This document shows positions 47,476-59,370 of a stretch of DNA of 64,000 bases, in pieces. Numbering within the stretch: the stretch's first letter is position 1; each line of letters starts with the position of its first letter. The DNA lies in NCBI RefSeq assembly GCF_012273895.1, contig NC_052116.1:7316001-7380000 (forward strand), in the 5' to 3' direction. The translations under genes and the position numbers were made by a program. The notes beneath the pieces were generated by a model. That model worked only from the letters and a program-made list of their open reading frames with translations, searched no databases and was not told the DNA's origin. This DNA is from Zerene cesonia. Its lineage: Eukaryota; Arthropoda; Insecta; Lepidoptera; Pieridae.

Positions 47476-48332
47476 TGGTTCTCATTAAATATCTTTTTAA
47501 GAACCTCTTTTTAAGTAGGCAACTAATAAAAATAAATCTTCATTTTATTTCATTGTTATGCAAATAAGCTGCTTAGTATTAAAAAAACACACTTATAGAT
47601 ATTTTTCCAATTATGAGTTGAACCGTTTCTATCTAGACGATCAGCCAGTTCTAGGTAAAACAATTCGTTAACGGACAACATTGGTCAACACATCAGTGTT
47701 GTCATAAGCAATTGTTTTATTGGGCAATTTGTTTCATTTTATAAGGAAGAGGAAAATATACGCCAGTCTTGTACATTGTTAAAGATAAGCATATAAGATA
47801 ACTTGTTATTATTATTTTATTATAAACAATGTTACAATAACGTAGCTGTTCAATGGCGTGGTTTAATTGTAGCTTTTATTATGGTTATATTTTGAATACT
47901 TATTTTTAAAACATACAAAATATTTATAATCCCAAAAAAGCTTTTCAGCAATGTGTTGTATAATTCTTTCATAAATTTTGTCACTGTATTTAAGAAAAAC
48001 AAAACATACACCTTGCTTTACGTAATGTATTATCCCTATTTTTATGTAAATATAAGAATTTAATGCACTTGTATTATTTGATACAGACCAGTTTGTCATT
48101 ATATAATTTTTTTCATCCATGCTATGTAGACATAGTGTTACTATTTTTTGGATGGATGCAATAAAATAAGGGACACTTAAAATTATTGGAATATTAGTCA
48201 CATTAAACCAAAAGGATGATTTTGACTGTTGGCATTGTAGTTCATATTTAAGCGAGAAAACGCTGAGGTACTTTCGAGAACATCGAAAAATACATGTTTT
48301 CTTAATTAGTAAATAAGAAACTGTCTTTCATC

Positions 48333-48352
48333 ATTGTTGCTTAAGCAACAAT
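48333..48352. repeat. Perfect 20-bp palindrome
   Basis: ATTGTTGCTTAAGCAACAAT reads the same on both strands. It is short, isolated and without nearby repeat ends. Confidence 0.8.
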
Positions 48353-49028
48353 TTTCTGATAATTTATCTAGGTACTACACAAACGAGTAGGTTTGTTGGT
48401 TTCCAAAGACTAAGAATTTTTATGATTTGTGTGTTTTTTATTCTACATCAACAAATTATATTATACAAATTCGTTTAAATTGGAATATTCAATTGTAATC
48501 CTGATGTCTTTGATGTGTGATACTGAATAAAAAAATACATCTTGAAATAGACAAAAACTCAAAAGGCAAATTAAACTAATAACCAATAACCATACTATAA
48601 TGCATAATATTTTCCTTGTCCTCATTATGTAGATATATGAATATAATATTGTATCTTGTTTCCATATAATTATTGAAAATAAGGAAAATCTTAATTTTCG
48701 TAACACTACCACTAAGTACTACCACTACTTACGTATACATGTTACTACAGATAAATTAGAAAAGTTAATTAAAAACTGTTGAAAATTGTTTCCCCTCAAG
48801 CATATTCCAATATATCTGAAAAAAAAGTCTAAGAAAAAGAAATATTAAGAAAAATATAGCTACCCTGAACCGGAACTCCTTACCCTGCCTCGCTCTTCGC
48901 AAGAGTTCCCTTTCAAAAGCAGTGACTCCATTATAGTGGCTTTTTCTCTCTCAATATAAAAGCGTAAGCATCCTAACAGACTCCTGCGTTAAGTGGTCTG
49001 TGCATTTTGCTCAAAATCGACGAAATAG

Positions 49029-49150
49029 TAGCTGTTACCCGCAGCTTCTCTCGTGTCTCCAAAAGAAACTCCCTCGAAATCAACTTGTTTCACAGAAAAA
49101 AGTATCCTATAGGATATAGATATATCACTCTCTAGCATAATTACCATCTC
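49029..49150 (+). repeat. Decayed SINE-like fragment
   Basis: AGTAGCTGTTACCCGCAGCT and TCTCTCGTGTCTCC resemble the AGCTGTTGCCCGCGGCTTC heads of lepidopteran short repeats. AAGTATCCTATAGGATATAG follows. Too decayed to assign. Confidence 0.4.
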
Positions 49151-50620
49151 GAGACACAAATCTAAAGTTAGTATGTTGCGAATTGAAAGACGCTTGTCTT
49201 TCGAAACAGACTTCCACGTGTATAGGGATAAATACGTTTAAAAGCAAGTCATTGCATGTTACACATATGACTCTTGGAATTGAAGTTTTACTCTAGTTGG
49301 TGAAAATTACTACACAAGTTTGTACCATCGCTTTGATCATAACTTCAAAATTAAAACTTACATTCATATACTATTTTATTTAAATCATGCTTTCATTTAC
49401 GGAGTGTAAGGACACAGGAAACTTTTTTCTTCATTCTTCAACTTCAAACAAATTAAAATATGAGTAAATAATTAAAGTTTTTATCTGAATTAGAGAGAGG
49501 CTTCGCGCGTGATACTTTTTCCGTGTGCCGACTTAAAACATATTTCCTCCTCATCATCCCCTATTTTGTATTAACTGAACGTCATAATATAAAATTAAGC
49601 GTATCAAACTTTTATGACAAAATTCCTTCAAATAATACAGGATTTTTACTTCCAATTCCATGTGTCTCGACACGACAATAAAACTAATATATATTATAGT
49701 AAACACCCATGTTTTCTTGACAGCAGTATCTTTATCAGATATATAATATCATTGTTTTTGCAGATAAGATCAACTTACATATTTTACTCGAATTTAAGAT
49801 CGGATGACGCGGATTAGGTATGCTATCAGATATGTTATTCACGTGAATGACGTTGGCAAAATAGATTAAGGATTTGAAAAGTAAATTATGATAGTAAATA
49901 TTAGAATGGTGAATTAGAGGATATATTTATTTGATTATGTCTAAGCGAGTGTCATATTATGCTAGTACGAGTAGAGTATAAAGAAAGATAACGTTTGATA
50001 TTTATAGAGTGTACTTAAAATACTCTAAAGTTTGTGTAAGATATAAAAGTCTCGGGCCATTTATTTATCATAATATATCGCGATGGAAAAGCATAAATTT
50101 TTATACATTTAAGAAAAGAGAAATATATATATATGTAAAAATATAAAACATAATGAGAAATCCAGTGAAAAGAGTCAAAGCCTTCAATTAATTATACTAT
50201 GAAATAAGAATATTTTTCAGAACTGAACTCCAGTAATAAAAAACGATCGTAACCAGCTCGTTTAAGCTTGTAAATTTTCTCCAAGGTACATTTTACATCG
50301 TATTTTTCTTTGATAATAAAAATATGTTAGGATGTAATAAGCGTAACTTAATGAATAAACCTCTTTTGATGTTCTTGTAACAGAATTATTGAATTTTTTA
50401 TTCAATGTTCGAAATTGAGATTCGGTAAAATAAAAATTGTGGTATCAAATAATCACAATAAAAAAAAAACACATAAAAAAAATCAAAAATAGAATTGTCC
50501 CGTATCGCACGCGTGAAGCGAAGGCGCAAAGGTTCTGTATATGAGATTATGTTTAAGTACGTATTACCATGGCAACTTCGTCAGCTCTTAAAAAGGATCA
50601 TTCTCTCGCTTTTGCAACAT

Positions 50621-50878
50621 TTTCAGGGTTCCGTACCCAAAGAGTAAAACGGGACCCTATTACCACAGATAAAATAATACTATAGCTATACGCACGGACA
50701 GCGAGACAGTATCTAACCAACCGTGATAAAAAGACAATTGAAATTTTCAGAGATAAAAGAGCATCGAGGTTAAGCAACGGATGGCACGGTCACAAATTGG
50801 ATGGGTGACCAATTTTTTTTTTTCTAGTTGCTCTTTAGCGTATTGGTATGGAACCCTTAGCGTCCAAGTCGCAATTGA
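50621..50878 (+). repeat. Retroelement carrying a 5S rRNA-like segment
   Basis: It begins TTTCAGGGTTCCGTACCCAA and AGAGTAAAACGGGACCCTAT, a well-known abundant lepidopteran repeat opening. It includes a 5S rRNA-like segment at 50761-50810, then a T-run and TATTGGTATGGAACCCTTAG. The region between opening and 5S part is shortened compared with the long forms I recall, and the expected end (CACTTGGCC-like) is decayed. Confidence 0.65.
50761..50810 (+). pseudogene. 5S rRNA-derived segment
   Basis: GAGGTTAAGCAACGGATGGC, ACGGTCACAAATTGG and GATGGGTGACC follow the internal promoter part of eukaryotic 5S rRNA (GTTAAGCAACGTxGGGC, GGTxAGTACTTGGATGGGTGACC). About 45 bp is recognisable, with several substitutions. 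It is part of a dispersed element rather than a 5S gene: both outer thirds of 5S are missing. Confidence 0.7.
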
Positions 50879-51464
50879 TCCACACATCATTGCTGCTCAG
50901 TTCCTATTCGTCGTATCGTGATGTTATATTACTTACATCATTCAGGTTCCCTCGATAAGTGCTAAAACGCAAAAATAATTCATATCAATTCCTGCGATTG
51001 CCCTGTCCAATATAGTTTAAACAAGCAAACAAACTTAAAACTACTCCCAATGCCAGAAATCAGAATTCAAACATATATCAATGAGGGATGACTATAAAAT
51101 TTACATGTTTCATGAATAAAAGACAAACGTACATATTATAATGATATGTTTATATTTAATTTATTTGTTAGGAAGTATTTCCTATATTATAATAATCTAT
51201 AAACACTTCCGATGTTCGATGAAATGATTAAATATTTACGTGACCATCACCGAAGGTTATAAGAACTATTTTATCAAATACAACACGAGTTTTTGAATAC
51301 GCTATTTTTTATTTAAATGAAAAGTTCATCGTGTACATTGTATTTATAGATGAGACCATAAAAAATAATTAAAAAATCACTTGATGCAAGAAAATTTTGG
51401 TTCCATACACATTAAGCTAGATAAAAGAAAATTATAATATGTGAATGTAGTCTAATGATGTTTG

Positions 51465-51495
51465 AATAAAGATTATTATTAGAATAATCTTTATT
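51465..51495. repeat. Perfect 13-bp hairpin
   Basis: AATAAAGATTATT is mirrored by AATAATCTTTATT across the loop ATTAG. AT-rich, so chance is a more credible origin here than for the GC-containing palindromes. Confidence 0.75.
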
Positions 51496-52180
51496 GTACT
51501 TATTTAACTATAAGCTAAAACAAACATCCACTTTACACACCTGCGCGATTTAACCCTATCTTAAAAAGAACATATTTTGAACAAAAACTCCATAGCGTAC
51601 ATACTCCTACACAGTCTGAAGACGATCAGAAATAGAATCACTAGTTTCCAAGATTTCATAAATTAATATAAACATTGTGTTTGCAAATATGAAACACGTA
51701 ATAAATCAATGTCTCTGACCACGCAAATAATTAAAATTCGACATCGTGACATTGGCAAATATTTACTAACTTGGCACCACAATATTAATGTTTGTACCAC
51801 TATTTTATTAATTGTAGTACGTCGTAACCTTTACATAAGAGTGTCGCAGTTATCATTGTGAAGAAATTAGGTTAATTATAATCAATCCGTTACGAGTATA
51901 TGGATTGAGAAATTTTTCTTTATTGTTTCGTTTGAGCTGTGATGCTTTGTCCCTATAACGTTATCATATAGATGCTTAATTAATATATATAGAAGGATAT
52001 AAGTCGAGCGAATCAATATACAATAATACAGCAAATAATAATTAAAGGGGCAATACAGTAAAGGTAAGAAATGAAATAAACAAATATTTACGCATAATTA
52101 TACCGGAAAAATCTTAGTGATGAATAGACAAGGAACACAAAGTAAATGTTTTCGATTTAGAAAAACTTATTATTGGGTAT

Positions 52181-52397
52181 AGATCTTCGCCCGCGTGGTA
52201 AAGAGAATGATATACAGGCCAGGCTTTCTCCCTTTAGTTCCTGTTCCTGTAGGATTTCCGGGATAAAAACTATCCTATGTCCTTTGGTGGGTCTCAAAAT
52301 ATATCTCTACTAAATTTTATCCAAATCGATTTAGTGGATAAGGCGTGAAAAGACACAGACAGACAGAGTTACTTTCGCATTTATAATATCTGTAGGA
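52181..52397 (+). repeat. Short interspersed repeat, family B
   Basis: ATCTTCGCCCGCGTGGTAAA, ATAAAAACTATCCTATGTCC, AAATTTTATCCAAATCGATT, AAAGACACAGACAGACAGAG and TTCGCATTTATAATATC. The tail is of the A/B type. Confidence 0.75.
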
Positions 52398-52412
52398 TTT
52401 GACACTGTATGT

Positions 52413-52477
52413 ATACTAATAACACAAAGCTGAAGAGTTTGCTTGTTTGATCCGGGTAATCTCAGTTACCTAAGACT
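52413..52477 (-). repeat. Short interspersed repeat, family C, 3' fragment, reverse orientation
   Basis: ACTAATAACACAAAGCTGAA, GAGTTTGCTTGTTTGATC and GGTAATCTCAGTTACC are the inverted family C tail. It begins about 15 bp after the end of a family B copy. Confidence 0.55.
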
Positions 52478-54211
52478 GTTATGTGAAACTTAATTCACCA
52501 TTGGATATTTAGGTACCTGATACTATTATGACGACAGTACGTAATTCTAAGACACTGAGTTCAAGTTTTTCAGTTCCTGTACCTGTACGTGTAGGTAAAT
52601 ACAAACTCCATGGTTATTTTATAAAATTTTCATGACAGTAGCAATCATTTAATCAAATGTATTGGTCTATCTCTCGATTATCATATAATGCCGATATCTA
52701 GAATGGAAAATTCTACTTGTCTTACGTGAAATGAGATCAATGATCACAAAACAATATTTCTATGTCAATAACTTACTTACTAAAGGAAGTTGTATTGGAA
52801 AACAAAGAAAAGGAGATGCGATAAAATTGTCTTTTACGTTTTATATTTTATCTGTGCTGTTTGATCAGCGACTGTACCTTAAAGTTCTTCTTAACTTTTT
52901 TATAAAGTCTCTGTCATAGACAGTATCTATTTAGCGTTTTAGTGTATTCTATAGTTTAAGCAATAAGCGTAATTAATATTATTCATATAGGAAGGTATTC
53001 ATATTTTTAAAAAAACATTCCACTGACAGTATTTTACGCTTCGGTTTAATTAAAATATGTGTATATGTAATGAAAAAATACCTACTAAAATATGATTAAT
53101 TCCTATTTAACTTTAAACAAAAAAACATTTTAATTTATTGTTAGGCCCATTAAGGAAACTGTAATCTTGATGAAAAATATTTGAAATTAAATAGTTTGAA
53201 TGAAACTTGGGTACATAACAACTACAAAATTTATTGAATTAAATACTAAGAAAGCTATAAATAATATCTACCCAATTAATATTTCAATTCAAACATCATA
53301 ATATTTTCCTTGTGTGTCAATTAAATTAATAAATAAAAATAAAAGGCACTATAAACTCGGTTTTGTTTCCGCATGAAAAAAGTTTTAATACGTATATTTT
53401 TTAAAGTGTAGACTAGGTACTACACGTGAAACGTTTTTTAACAATGAATTGTTGAAATTTTATTGTATAAAGAGAACGTTTTTTAGATAGTTGTATTTTA
53501 AACACATAACTGGTTTAACGACTTCTGATATATTGTGTTAAAAAAATATTAATTTATTTAAATGTTTACCAGTTATTGTTACACAAATAAACTAGTATAT
53601 ACATAAAAGAAAACTAAGTGTACAATTTTTTGGTAGGTAAACACTACCTACATGTGATCATACGAAAATATAATTTTAATGAAAAAATATAAAAAGTTAA
53701 TAGCGATTCTGTGAGAACCTGAATAATCACAAACTTAAATTTATTTAGGCTAAGGAAAAAACATTTTGACATCTTAAGCATTCATAAAGCACAGTCTTTG
53801 TTTAAAATCAATTTAAAAAATGTTTAATAGGTTATCAGAAACATCATCAGTAAGTGGCGAAACCGGTCAATTTTTCATATATTTAGATTATTATAAGTGT
53901 AATTTTATAAAATAATATTGTTGCTACATAAAAACAAATTAAAGGCTTAATTAAAACTCTATTGCGTAGGCGTCTTATAGGTAATGTCCCGTTTATAGCA
54001 ATAAAATTAATGAGACTGCGGTCGCTAAATGTCCAACCGGATCTTTGCGAATTTTCCTTAACTTTCAATATTTTGTTACATAAACCTACAAGGTAATAAA
54101 GTTCAATATAATGCATATTAGTTTCTTCGAAATTGAGCCAGTAACTTAATTTAGAAACTGAAATGAATTTAGAAAGAAAAATGCTGTAAAACAAAAAAAA
54201 ATAATCTTTAA

Positions 54212-54462
54212 GAACATTTGCAGACCTTACACCTCTGCAAATAGATGGAAGTTTAAATGAAAAGGCATAAAGAAAGTATTGTCGAGAGGAATAAAGGAAA
54301 GAACTGGGAAAGATATAAAAAGGCTTCGAGGCTTCGGCTCCCCCACTCACCGAACAAAACAGCAACATTCGAATGCTACTATTTCACGACAATCTTCTAC
54401 GGGTTGGTAACATCCCCCGTGTGAGATGGCCCAACTCATGCCGAAGCGTGCTAGATATTCAA
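54212..54462 (+). repeat. Repeat family G, 5'-truncated copy
   Basis: CATTTGCAGACCTTACACCT, GTATTGTCGAGAGGAATAAA, CTCCCCCACTCACCGAACAA, then ATGGCCCAACTCATGCCGAA and GCGTGCTAGA. A 161-codon reverse frame (54368-53883) that starts in it is accidental. Confidence 0.7.
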
Positions 54463-54718
54463 TAATAACCTTTCTTTTCTGGTCATTACAAAACGAATTA
54501 TTTCTTGTTCAAAAAATATTTAACACATTTCTTACATATTTGTTTTTTTGATAGTGACAATGAGATTACTTCCATTCAATGTAGGATTTATCCGACATAA
54601 GACGATAACACTATCATGGCACGTGTAGAGAGAAAATCCATCTAAGGTCGTGTGTATTGCGAAATTCTTCGATTGAACCCTTGATAAAATATTAAGATAT
54701 CAAGTAGATTGCCATTGA

Positions 54719-54767
54719 ACACAAAACCTCTCTATAATAAATATAATACACAAAACCTCTCTATAAT
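54719..54767 (+). repeat. Short direct repeat, 20 bp at 29-bp spacing
   Basis: ACACAAAACCTCTCTATAAT occurs at 54719-54738 and again at 54748-54767 without mismatch. Likely replication slippage. Confidence 0.85.
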
Positions 54768-54954
54768 GTTAGCTTTCATTTAAAAATCGGTTCTCTGTGA
54801 ATAATAATCGGTGATCTGCGAATCGGACTTGGGACATTAAGAGTTACAAATAAGCTGAGGAACAATGCAAAAAAAAATATCGTCCATCGAATTTTTTGAC
54901 CGAAATCTGTTTTATATATTTACTAGCTTTAATCCAAAATAATTTAATGGACGT

Positions 54955-55105
54955 TATTATACATAATATAAATCTATCTCTTGAATTGCTCTATCTATTA
55001 AAAGAAACACCATCAAATTCCATTGCGTAGTTTTAAAGATTTAAGCACACATAGGGACGGAAGAGAAGGCGACTTTGTTTTATACTACATATGAAGCGAT
55101 TTTCA
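54955..55105 (+). repeat. Short interspersed repeat, family D
   Basis: AATCTATCTCTTGAATTGCT, CTATCTATTAAAAGAAACAC, CATTGCGTAGTTTTAAAGAT and GGCGACTTTGTTTTATACTA. The head is missing. Confidence 0.65.
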
Positions 55106-55342
55106 TAGCAAGCGCATCGAATAAACACGTGAGGTAAGATTCGTTCAATTCAGACTCTCGTGTATCATATTAAACTGGTTATTAGTAGCCTATCCAAAGT
55201 GAGGCCTCCGTTTTACCACTAAACAAGCGACTAATTAATTTATTTTATCGTATAGTAAAATACGTTCTTAGATAAATCATGTAACCATACTTATAACGTG
55301 ATTTTAAAACACTGCTTCATAAATCGTAGATCTCTGCTTTAT

Positions 55343-55529
55343 CTTACTAATATTATAAACTTTAAAGTTTATAAGTATGAATGGATGGTTGTATGACACT
55401 CTTTCACGCGATATTGATTATAGTATCTGTATGTCGTTTCGTACAGAGAAAGATTATAGTTTGAATTAGTGCATAGGCCCATAGGTGCATAGACCCAGCC
55501 CCCGGGTACCATGCGAGTGACAGCTAGTA
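55343..55529 (-). repeat. Unclassified short interspersed repeat, reverse orientation
   Basis: CTTACTAATATTATAAACTT begins it, ACACTCTTTCACGCGATATT lies in the middle, and it ends GGTACCATGCGAGTGACAGC then TAGTAA. Reversed, it has an AGCTGTCACTCGCATGG head and a TAATATTAGTAAG tail as in other families here. Confidence 0.6.
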
Positions 55530-55576
55530 ATTTATAAGTCGCAGTCAACTAGCGTAAACAGCCATTTATTTAAGAA

Positions 55577-55697
55577 TATAGCTTCTTTATAAATGGGCGT
55601 AGTTTAATGATAATCGTTTTTCAATTCGAACCAATAATTCTGCGGACTAAAGTGTACATGAAATGAAACTCTTCAGCTTTATATTATTAGTATGGAT
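55577..55697 (+). repeat. Short interspersed repeat, family C, degenerate
   Basis: ATAGCTTCTTTATAAATGGG, TTCGAACCAATAATTCTGCG and GAAACTCTTCAGCTTTATAT. It ends ATTATTAGTATGGATAG. Confidence 0.6.
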
Positions 55698-56506
55698 AGA
55701 AGGTTACATGAGACAAAAATAGATGACTGAAATACTGTGGTACTCACTGACATACCGAATTGACTCGATCTATAAGGACTCTACAATGTTAAATTACTTC
55801 TTTTCAATTCTTTTAATATCTAATAATAAAAAGTTTTATAGTATAAGGTTACATAACCTGTAAAATAATAATATATCAAAACCTAATATTACAAATGTGT
55901 AAATGACATGTGTCTATTTAGTCCTGTCCTGTCCAAAGAGGCGCCAACACTGAAACTTCTAAATCGATTTGAATTCATATATAAGAAAAGAAAGAAGCAT
56001 GGACAAGGAAAATAGTTCCTTGCGAAAACCAAATTAGAATCTGTTTATTAACCGACGTTCCCAAAACAAAGGAGATTCTCAATTCTACTTTTTTTTTGTT
56101 TTACTACTCATTAAGTCCATAGGTTTCCAACCGATGGTTTACGTTAACAGTCGAAAGTGGTACGTCCTCTCCCGGAACGGTGGCGCCTTTTTTATAGAAA
56201 AAATTGTTTAGTATTATTTTCTCGATATTTTATAGATATTTAACCATAACACCTAATAAACTGTTGAAAATTGGTTAAACCCTAAATAAAATAAAATTGC
56301 AAAAACAAATTTTGCGGTTTATGAAACTAGTTTAATTGGACAACATTTTAACATAAATTAATAACTGCGTCATTGAATATTAAGCCCTAAGATAATTAAT
56401 ATTAAATTTTACTACACTCCGTATTAATTTTATTTTATTAACTAGATGATAATTTGAGAATGTTGATAACATTGCAGCCATGTATCGATTTATGTACAAA
56501 TGCATA

Positions 56507-56702
56507 TCACACTAATGTTATTAATGTGAAATTTAGTTTATTTGGATGTTTGTCTGTCAATCACGCTGAAACTACTGAATGATTTTTGATGAAATTTGGT
56601 ATATAGATAGGGTATGAGTTGACTTTTTATTCCGATTAAATGTTCCCTTGGGATAAAACAGGAATCTTGATATCCGGGCGGAGTCGGGACGAGCGCCTAG
56701 TT
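56507..56702 (-). repeat. Short interspersed repeat, family E, reverse orientation
   Basis: TTTGGATGTTTGTCTGTCAA, TCACGCTGAAACTACTGAAT, TGATGAAATTTGGTATATAG and GATATCCGGGCGGAGTCGGG then CGCCTAGTTA. Mirror relative of 29223-29394. Confidence 0.7.
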
Positions 56703-56812
56703 ACTAGACTATAATACATTTTTGTACTTGTATGATAAATAACTCTTATAGTTATATTAATAACAAGATCCTATTCATGACAAAAAATAGCTGCTATATT
56801 AAAAAAAAAATT

Positions 56813-56935
56813 ATCTCTATATATAAAATTGTTAGTAAAGTCACAGTGTTAGTTACCATACTCTTCCGAAACGGCTGGACCGATTCTCATGAAATTTTTT
56901 GTGCATATCGAGCATCTTTTTTTCATGCTCCTAAA
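56813..56935 (+). repeat. Repeat fragment (CCGAAACGGCTGGACCGATT)
   Basis: CTCTATATATAAAATTGTTA, CATACTCTTCCGAAACGGCT, GGACCGATTCTCATGAAAT and TTTGTGCATATCGAGCATC are the diagnostic stretch of another abundant lepidopteran repeat. Only the middle is present. Confidence 0.55.
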
Positions 56936-57491
56936 TGATAAGCTTAATTAAATTAGTTTATTGTCAGCTAGTAATATACTATTGTCATTGCAATAATTAA
57001 ATCAGTTTTCCGTTTACACAGCCATTTCATAAACAGTTTCTATTTATACATGTACTTAGCTATTAAATTGTTCTTTGTTGAAACCGTGAATTAAGATTTC
57101 GTAGTTATTTGCAAGTAATCCTAGATTTTAGAAGATGAAGTTATATAACAAGTTTGGATACCAGACAGACAGGCATCAATAATTCTCTGAAAGCAACCAT
57201 CCTCCAACCTCAAGGCGCAATGTAAGTCAAGGACGAATGTATACAGATTATGTAATACAACCTCTGTTGATCAGATCTTAATTCGTTACTCTAAAAATTG
57301 CTGTGAGAATTCAATACATTTCGATGTTTTTATGTCATGAATTATACTTAAGCCTTGATATACCTAATAGATCGTAAGGGAAAAATCGTCGACTTGCCAG
57401 AAAGCAACATAAATAATAAATTAGTGCATATTACTATTTAATATGATCACAGTTCTTATGTTTATATGTACCATAATCATTGGTCTATATC

Positions 57492-57633
57492 TAAAAGTTG
57501 CCTATATGTTATTCCAGTTGTCCAGCTGTCTACGTACTAAATTTCATTGCAATCGGGTCATTAGTTTTTGCGTGAAAGAGCAACAAACGCACACATATCC
57601 TTACAATCTTTCGCATTTATAATATTAGTAGGT
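57492..57633 (+). repeat. Short interspersed repeat, family A, 5'-truncated
   Basis: It starts inside the element at TAAAAGTTGCCTATATGTTA and runs intact through TGTCCAGCTGTCTACGTACT, AGTTTTTGCGTGAAAGAGC and the ATTAGTAGG tail. The 5' truncation fits LINE-type retrotransposition. Confidence 0.8.
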
Positions 57634-57679
57634 TTATAGTAGCATGTGTGGACTACGTTACGTACGGGCACTACGTTTT

Positions 57680-57879
57680 CTTCATCACTACATAGTATAA
57701 AACAAAGTCGCTTTCTCTGTCTCTATGTCCCTATTTCCCTATGTATCTTTAAAACTACGCAACGGATTTTGATGGGTTTTTTTAATAGAAAGAGTGGTTC
57801 AAGAGTAAGGTTTATATGTATTACATCCATTAGACTACTCCAAATTTAACGCATGCAAAGCCGCGGGCAAAAGCTAGTA
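57680..57879 (-). repeat. Short interspersed repeat, family D, clearest copy, reverse orientation
   Basis: CTTCATCACTACATAGTATA, AAACAAAGTCGCTTTCTCTG, AACTACGCAACGGATTTTGA, AGAGTGGTTCAAGAGTAAGG and GCAAAGCCGCGGGCAAAAGC then TAGTA. It is less than 50 bp from the end of a family A copy. Confidence 0.75.
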
Positions 57880-58489
57880 GAATAATAAGAATAGATACTT
57901 AAAGATTCAAAGCAACCAATTAGTGTTTTTTTAAACTTTTTTAATTGTCAGTTTTATAGCATTGAAATACTTTATAAATGAAAAAAAAATGATTTTTTTA
58001 AAGACTGGAGACCTTATAATGATGTACAACCTTTTGAATTTAGAATTTCTATTCCGATGTTAAGATGAATTAAATAAAACGCAGACAAAAACAAAACAAC
58101 TTGAAGACAATTGGTGAAGGACGAAAATTAAGGACTTCGTTTAAAATTCAGCAAACAAGGACAATAATACCCGACAGGTGAAATATGAGAGAAAATTAAA
58201 CGGTGTTTTAAAAACAAAATGAATAACGGGAAATGAATAAAGAAAAACCAGATACATATTTCAGCGGTATTTATGAACCATTGTGTGATTTCCTCGTATA
58301 AATACGTGTGAAAATGTGATTCAATTTGTGGTCTACAATGGTGGAAAATTTTTATTTTTAACATCGTTATTTACTTATAGGCGAAGCTTATAGGTAAGTT
58401 ATGAGATTATTCTAGAAGGAAAACTTTTCGTATACAACTCCTCTAAAATGAAAAATCCATTTCCATTCCAACAGCTTGCATTTATTTAT

Positions 58490-58565
58490 TATTATGTTCC
58501 CATTGCAGGGGCATGAGCCCATGAGGCTTGAGAATGCTATCCGAGAGCGGTTTAAGAAAAGTCTG
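58490..58565 (+). repeat. Decayed repeat scrap (CCCATTGCAGGGGCATGAGC)
   Basis: CCCATTGCAGGGGCATGAGC, CCATGAGGCTTGAGAATGC and GAGCGGTTTAAGAAAAG resemble the 'contents of the 3' region' of lepidopteran SINEs that carry CCACTGCTGGGCA. Short and uncertain. Confidence 0.35.
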
Positions 58566-58714
58566 GAATATTCGACTTTTTGATTAAAACCTACTCATAA
58601 AAAAAATATTTTTAATTAACTTTTAAATGAAGCATGGTTTTATAAAGAAAATAATAAAATAATAATTCGCCATTTAATTATCTATGTGCATCGTGGGTAC
58701 AAGCTATTTCCATA

Positions 58715-58920
58715 TCTATACTAATATACAAAGCTGTAGAGTTTGTTTGTTTGCTAAAATACGCTCATCTCAGGAACTACTGAGCCGATTTGGATAAATT
58801 TGAAGCTCGTGAAAAGATCTGGGTTTTTTATGCCGAAAATCGTACGAGGTTGTGTGGAGGAAAACCACACAAATGTTTTCCTTTGACTACACGGGCACAG
58901 CTGCGGACGGAAAGCCAGTT
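58715..58920 (-). repeat. Short interspersed repeat related to family C, reverse orientation
   Basis: ATACTAATATACAAAGCTGT, AGAGTTTGTTTGTTTGCTAA and CTCAGGAACTACTGAGCCGA match the inverted family C tail. The head side (CGGGCACAGCTGCGGACGGA then AAGCCAGTT) differs, so this is a sister subfamily. Confidence 0.65.
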
Positions 58921-59289
58921 ACATTTTATTTATTTAGTAAAGTTGCATTAACACTTATCCATGTTTGATTGCATATAATTTGGATGTCGCGGGTCGGGCA
59001 TACTCATAAATCACAAGCATGTGACTCCTAGGTCATCCTCTTAAATAGGTGCGCGTGACGGATTGCGTCCTCGCAACTCTTGCAAAAATGCATATCCAAA
59101 TAAATTTTCATAAGAATTATTAATCTGTTTTTGAAATTTTATATTTATATATTTTTTATTATATATATTTTTTAATTTGGTGTGTACATTGTATATGTAC
59201 CAGTGCAGATATTCGTCTCGTTTCGTCAGTGCAGATATTTTCCGAATCAAAAAATTGGCACTTCCTGCCGTCCCGTTTCGTATACTACA

Positions 59290-59370
59290 ATTTTAAATCT
59301 GTCCTGTAGTTCCTTAGATTAGCATATTCAAACAAACAAATTCTTCACCTTCATATTATTTACATTCATG
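59290..59370 (+). repeat. Short interspersed repeat, family C, 3' fragment
   Basis: CTGTCCTGTAGTTCCTTAGA, TTAGCATATTCAAACAAACA and AATTCTTCACCTTCATATTA. 5'-truncated. Confidence 0.5.

Noticed and set aside
47863..48712. Two neighbouring minus-strand frames (112 and 83 codons) with hydrophobic stretches, considered as a decayed chemoreceptor
   Set aside because: Both start at GTG-type codons, are rich in I, Y, K, F and N as AT-rich DNA predicts, are not joined by credible splice sites, and show no receptor motif I can point to.
50125..50142. Short AT dinucleotide run
   Set aside because: Too short and expected from base composition.
53883..54368. 161-codon minus-strand frame
   Set aside because: It starts inside a family G repeat copy and runs into AT-rich DNA; no recognisable domain.
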